In this document: positions 59,132 to 64,000 of the stretch, one piece after another
Layout of the letters: each line of letters opens with the position of its first letter
Numbering within the stretch: position 1 is the first letter of the stretch
Source: Cavia porcellus
Lineage: Eukaryota; Chordata; Mammalia; Rodentia; Caviidae
Length of the DNA stretch: 64,000 nucleotides
Assembly (NCBI RefSeq): GCF_034190915.1
Contig: NW_026947509.1
Location: forward strand, 30,822,767 to 30,886,766
Reading direction: 5' to 3'
Translations under genes and position numbers: made by a program
Notes under the pieces: model-generated
The model's input: only the letters and a program-made list of their open reading frames with translations
What the model was told of the DNA's origin: nothing
The model's database searches: none

Positions 59132-59569
59132 AAAAGTCAACTAAACCAAGATTCCTGGTAGTGTTATTTAAGACTTCTATGTCCTTCCTGATTTTATTCA
59201 TACTTATTTCACAAATTATTCAAAAAAGAATGTTAAGCTCTCTGACTATAATCGTGGATTTGTTTAATTCCCCTTGTGGCTTTATCAGGTTTTTCTTCCA
59301 ATATTTTAAAGCTTTCTTGTTAGATACATAAATGTTTGGCATTGTTATGTTCCCCTGAGGAACTGGCCTCTGTCATTGTGAAGCAGTGTGTTTAGTTTCT
59401 GATAATGTGCTTTGGTATAAAATCCACTTTGATATTAAAAGAACTGCTATGATACTAACATAGATCCCTTCTGATTGGCATTGGTGGTATACCTTTCCCC
59501 ATCTGCACCAGCTATCCATTGCTGTGTAACAAGTTTGCACAAAGTTAGAGAATTAAAATAACACATACT

Positions 59570-59699
59570 GCCAGGCCTGGTGGCACATGCCTGTAGTCTC
59601 AGCCCTCAGAGGGCTGAGGCAAGATCGCCACAAGTTTGAAGCCAGTCTAGACTACTCAATAAGACTCTGTCTCAACACAGATACAACAAAACAGAAAAA
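59570..59699 (+). mobile_element. B1 SINE
   Basis: GCCAGGCCTGGTGGCACATG and GACTCTGTCTCAACACAG with an A-rich tail. Confidence 0.85.
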
Positions 59700-59949
59700 C
59701 AGCAAATGTCTATCGTCTGACAGTTTCTGTGGGTCAAGAGTTTAGCCATTACTTGGGTGGGCTGTCTGCTTCTGCATCTCTTTAAGACTGCATTTCAGTG
59801 ATAATCGGGCCTAGCGTATCATCTGAAAGGCTGACTGGGCAAGAAGCCACTGCCATGCTCATACAGTCAAGGGCAGAATTCAGTTCAAGGACAGTTGGGC
59901 TGGGCTTCTCAGTTTCTTGCTGGGTACTGACTGAAGAATGTCTTCAGTT

Positions 59950-60240
59950 CTTTGTTTTCCTAGTCTGTTCTTGCAGCTATGACAACTTGAGTAACTTACA
60001 AATAATAGAGATTTACTTCTCTCTGTTCTGGAGGCTGAGATGTCCAGGATCAAGGCACCAGTAGAGGCTGAGTCTGGTTGGGGCCTGTTCTCTGCTTCCA
60101 AGATGGCACCTTAGTGCGGTCTCTTCACACAAGAGGAGAGGGGAAGGAAGGAGTGAATTTACACCCTTGAGCTGTCTTACAAGGACACCAAGGCAGGCTG
60201 TGAGGGAAGTACTTTTGTGACCTAATTACGTCCCCCACAC
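59950..60240 (+). repeat. Old interspersed repeat, family not named
   Basis: GCAGCTATGACAACTTGAGT, TCTGGAGGCTGAGATGTCCA and CTTCCAAGATGGCACCTTAG follow the pattern of 24470. Confidence 0.5.
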
Positions 60241-60399
60241 ACGCACAGATACACATGCATGTGCATTAATACTATTGCACTGAGTATTTGGTTTCTATAT
60301 AAATCTCATGCAGGGATGTAAACATTCAAGCCACAGCCCTCCTGACCCTCACCACAGCGACTGTGAGCACTGCCCACGTGGCCCCCAACATCTATATTT

Positions 60400-60545
60400 T
60401 CTTCATTCTGAAGCTTTTTGGTTTGTTCTTGTTGTTTTTATTGCTGCAGATGGGTTGCAGCTATTCCAGCAATATTTGTCCAAAACCTTCTTCCTTCTTC
60501 ACTCAGTTGCATGTGCACTTTTGTGTGGTTTGTGCTGCACTGGAC
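60400..60545 (-). mobile_element. L1 relic, antisense
   Basis: CTATTCCAGCAATATTTGTC and CACTCAGTTGCATGTGCACT repeat the text of 56040-56110. Confidence 0.6.
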
Positions 60546-60919
60546 CTGGGCTCTGCTGTCAATGTGCTCACAGTTTGGAGGGGAGCAGAGGATCATCATA
60601 CAGCAGAGAGTGAGCCACACCCAGGCCCAGGAGTCTGCAGAAACACCCATGCATAGTGGGCGAAGGTGTGGGCTGGTGGATTTCTACTGGAAATTTCTAG
60701 GACAGTACCATCGCTTTTCTAAGGGATAAACGTCACCCAAATAAATTCTAGAAATCTCTCATCATATTAAAAAAGCAGGCAAAATTACTGGCCAGTTGAC
60801 TATTGATCACATTCAATTTTGAGCACATTTTCATAATGTAACAGCCACAAGGGCCTGTTTCATCCAAGGAACTTAAGTAAACCCTCGTTTGAACCACAGT
60901 CCCCGTACTTAATACCTGT

Positions 60920-61065
60920 GCCACCACAGACAAAGTGCTTGGTTTTTCTGCATCTCAATATTCTCTTTATAAAATAGGGCAACCATGGTGTTGGCATAGG
61001 ATGTTCTGAGGATTCAGTGAATTATTACAGGCAAAATGCTTCATAAAGCACTCGGTAGGAATGAT
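60920..61065 (-). mobile_element. MIR SINE relic
   Basis: CTCTTTATAAAATAGGGCAA, TTCTGAGGATTCAGTGAATT and AAAGCACTCGGTAGGAATGA follow the antisense MIR consensus. Confidence 0.55.
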
Positions 61066-61489
61066 GCTTACTATGATTCCTGAAGTCTTGTGTGCAATCA
61101 CTGGACTTGTTTTGTGGGGGCTGCAACAGGACTTCAGTTTAAAATTAGTCACAGGCTTTGTTTCTTTCTGGTCTCTCCACATTTGTTAGACATCTATGAT
61201 TTGTGATGTATTTGCTGTAATATCCTTGGTCAAGAACATCACTGATGATTACAGCACATTCCTACAGGAAATACAGCCCACTTGATGATATTCCATATTT
61301 AAAGATATACCATGCCCCACTCCCCAAAATCCTGCCTTCATTTCTTTTCTCTTGTTTAAGTGTAAGAAAACTTAAAGGCAACACGATACCCTAGAGCGGG
61401 TCCTACAGAACATGGACATTAGTAGACCTGCTAAAGTCCAAACAATGCCTGCAGTTTAGTTCGCTGCACTGCATGAACGTTAATTTCCT

Positions 61490-61576
61490 TTTTTTTTTTA
61501 ACTGGGGATCAAACTCACTGCCTCACACTTGCTTGCCAGGCAGGCGCTTGTGCCGCTGAGCTAAATTCCCAGCTCC
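61490..61576 (-). mobile_element. ID-like SINE
   Basis: A T run followed by GGGGATCAAACTCACTGCCT and GGCGCTTGTGCCGCTGAGCT. Confidence 0.8.
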
Positions 61577-61745
61577 ACCAATGTTAATTTCTTAACTTTG
61601 GCAAATGGATCATAAAACATAAGACATTAATTTAAATGGAAGCCAAACCAAGGATATTCGGAAATCTTTCCACTCTTCTGTAAATGCAAAATAACTTTTA
61701 AGGAGGAAAGATTTTTAATTTTATTTTATTAGAAACATAATTGCT

Positions 61746-61833
61746 GTGCCTGAGATTTAGTTCAGAGGCATAAGCAACTCCCTGGCAAACCGGAGGTCAT
61801 GAGTTTGATCCCCAGTACAAAAAGTAAAAAAAG
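61746..61833 (+). mobile_element. ID-like SINE with short target duplication
   Basis: GAGATTTAGTTCAGAGGCAT and CATGAGTTTGATCCCCAGTA with A-rich tail; ATAATTGCT flanks it at 61737-61745 and 61834-61842. Confidence 0.8.
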
Positions 61834-61842
61834 ATAATTGCT

Positions 61843-63489
61843 TTTTAGTGAAGAATGAGAATGCACCACCTACTCAGAGCACAAAACAAACACAAAATAC
61901 TATGAACCCTCACCACATATCTTAGAATATTCCAGCAAACTCACCTCTGGACGTCACGAGGAGCATAGGAGCCACTATAGAAATTAATTTCCAGGCTTTG
62001 GCGGGGTTCTCAGAACTCACACGGGTCTAGGACATTGTTTGGTAAGGACTCTGAAAATTCTTAGTATGGAGGTGAGGTTTTTAATCCCCTCTCCCTCTTG
62101 CCCCCCCCCCCTTTTCTCTCATTTCCTCTCTGTGTTCCTCTGAATCTTTCTCTTTGTTTCTCTCGGGAATCTTGATTCACTTAGACCCTGGTGACTGGGG
62201 AAAAGTTTAAGTCAAGTGATGAATAAACCGTAGAGAGCTCACTTAGAACCCCACACACAGCGATGATTATAATGGAGAGAGCCCGTGGGCTCCCCTGAAC
62301 ACCTCCACAATAACCGAGCCGACCGCCTTGAAGGATGAAACGTTAACAGATGTCAGCACGGACTGGAGGGTCCATTTGGGCTTTTCAGCTCTAAAGAGTT
62401 CCCTAAAGTTAGACTCTGAGGAGGTCTGGCTTCAGGGAGTATAAACATTATCACTTTGACAAGAAAGAGCCACCTTCTCTGGAATCTTTTTATACATAGT
62501 AGATTTTAGGTCATCCTTAATTTTTTTACCTCACAGTAGAGAGGGGGGTCGTTGACCTACATACGGAGTCATTTCATTTTCCTACTCTGATGACAATGGG
62601 CTCCACACCTAAGGGACCCGTCTCTGCTCCAGCCCCTTTTAGCTGGCAATTCTCCATGGGCTCAGGACTTTTACACCTTTGAGTCTCTGAGTGCCTGGGA
62701 TCTTAAAAAAAAAATGATCTGTGCTTCCTTCCACCCAGCAAGCTTCAGAATTCAGAATTCAACACACAGAAAGGAATATCGGAGCTTTAATCTAGGGGCT
62801 TTTGAAGAGATTTTCCCAAAAAGAAAAGTTCAGTAAAGTTACTCTCTTCGCATTAGTAGCCTACATGCCAGCCTCACCCTATTTATTACCACCAAATCCT
62901 CTCCTGACCCTTTTTTTTTTCATTCTAAAATAATTAAAATAAGAAGAGAATCTGTTAAGTCCTGATTCTTTTTTCTGGAATATAGCTGTCTACTTAAACA
63001 AAAGCCAGGACAATTTGCTTCCTTCATGGACATATGCCACAGCATCAGTGGCTATCCTGTTTGTACCAGTTGTGTCAACTCCACGAAATGGGAAATAATT
63101 CATAAGCCATAGCTGTGAGAGCAGCTAATTAGCTTAGGGGAAAGCAAACATCACTGAACAAAATCAACAGATGATGCTTTTCTAGTTCTGACCAAACAGG
63201 CTGAACTCTCGGCAGAGAGAAATGAATGAAGTCCAGCGGTGTCCTGGACACCACAGCAATCAGTTCTAGGACCTCTGGGCAGTGAACTCTGTGATGCTCA
63301 AATCCTTCCTATAAAAACAGTGTAGGATCTGCACCTGAACTGCACATATCCCAACAGACCTTAAATCCTCTCTAGATGACTGATAACACCTAAAACAATG
63401 TAAATGCTATGTGAGTAGTTTTTATACATCTTGTCTGCAGAATACTGACAAGGGAAAATGTCCACACAGGTTTCTTTCAGATGCAATTT
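61843..63489. other. Intron 3 segment, nothing gene-like
   Basis: Mostly repeat-free. A C run lies at 62101-62111. The segments at 62200-62420 and 63070-63190 are unique and could be conserved non-coding DNA, but nothing in the sequence proves it. Confidence 0.4.
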
Positions 63490-63660
63490 TTTAAAATTTT
63501 TATTTTGTGTTTTTTTTAAACACAAAGAGACAGTATTGCTATACAGTGCAGGCTGGCCTTGAGCACACTTTTTAGCCCAGGATGGTCTCGAACTTGCAAC
63601 GATCCTCCTGCCTCAACCTCCCGAGTGCTGGGATTACAGGTGTGTGCCACCATCCCAGCA
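63490..63660 (-). mobile_element. B1-related SINE, extended
   Basis: GCTGGCCTTGAGCACACTTT, GGATGGTCTCGAACTTGCAA and GCTGGGATTACAGGTGTGTG; two overlapping B1-like segments are suggested by the repeated GGCTGG/GGATGG blocks. Confidence 0.75.
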
Positions 63661-64000
63661 GATACAATCATTTTAAATATCCACAGGTGGCTGAATCTGT
63701 GGACACACAACAATGGATGTGGAGGACTGGCTATGTTATTTCCTCTGAGGCAAAAAAAAATAAAAATAACATAGTCCTCTGGTCAGTACTGGAGCTCAGC
63801 TCCCTCCCCCCAACCCCACACACCTCTGGCAGCCAGTAGGAGGTTTACCTGTCTTGGATGCCCAGCTCACAAGCTCTGATCTAGAAAAGAGCCCACTCCT
63901 TCCACACCCTGGACAAGCCCTTGATTCATTCCTCAAGTGGAAAACAGGAAGACAAAGTCTTATTCATCAGGCATACAAAGCATTGAAGAAATACTGCAGA

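Larger units (their letters stand above)
56800..59510 (-). mobile_element. Long L1 ORF2 relic, antisense, with SINE insertions
   Basis: The order on the plus strand follows antisense L1 from the reverse-transcriptase region (GAATTTATAGATCAATTTGA; TCCAATCCATGAATATTTTA; TCTTGTGTCCTGCAACCTGG) to the endonuclease region (CTATAATCGTGGATTTGTTT; AAAATCCACTTTGATATTAA). It is interrupted by SINEs at 56961, 58641 and 59017. Stops throughout; not functional. Confidence 0.8.
55214..64000 (+). other. ASB18: ASB18 intron 3 (5' part, continues beyond the window)
   Basis: A phase-2 intron beginning GTAAGG. It contains a minisatellite, a long antisense L1 relic with SINE insertions, a MIR relic and unique sequence. 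No exon 4 was found in the remaining 8.8 kb. Confidence 0.75.

Overview
The window is mammalian nuclear DNA, almost certainly from a rodent outside the mouse/rat group. It carries B1-like (7SL-derived) SINEs, tRNA-derived ID-like SINEs and fused B1-dID dimers, in the mix known from squirrel-, dormouse- and beaver-related lineages. It also holds much old L1 and some mariner-type debris. No bacterial, plasmid, CRISPR or tRNA/rRNA gene signal was seen.

One protein-coding gene is recognisable: the 5' half of ASB18 (ankyrin repeat and SOCS box containing 18) on the + strand. Exon 1 (coding 32259-32463), exon 2 (51851-51973) and exon 3 (54946-55213) join in phase. They encode 199 residues that line up without a gap with the first 199 residues of the 466-residue human protein as I remember it. 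The remaining ankyrin repeats and the C-terminal SOCS box lie beyond the right edge. Intron 1 is 19.4 kb, intron 2 is 3.0 kb, and intron 3 runs off the window. ASB18 is expected to be the substrate-recognition subunit of an Elongin B/C-Cullin 5 ubiquitin ligase. Exon 2 has an open frame, a good Kozak ATG and a TATA box upstream of it, which suggests an unannotated alternative first exon.

Layout: 1-32258 is the 5' flank of ASB18. It contains L1 relics, two inverted pairs of mariner 3' ends, SINEs, and several repeat-free AT-rich blocks that look like conserved non-coding DNA. In other mammals this flank lies between IQCA1 and ASB18, close to the developmental gene GBX2. Intron 1 (32464-51850) contains a very old L1-clade reverse-transcriptase fragment (39306-39920). 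It also contains a nest of an unclassified, internally tandem-repeated retroposon family (44833-47235), in which two minus-strand copies sit inside a plus-strand copy, each bounded by 15-16 bp target-site duplications. Exon 3 lies in a CpG-rich block (about 54930-55460) followed by a minisatellite. The right end (56010-60545) is mainly one antisense L1 interrupted by SINEs, followed by mostly unique sequence.

All repeat and homology calls were made by eye and memory; no alignment or database search was run.
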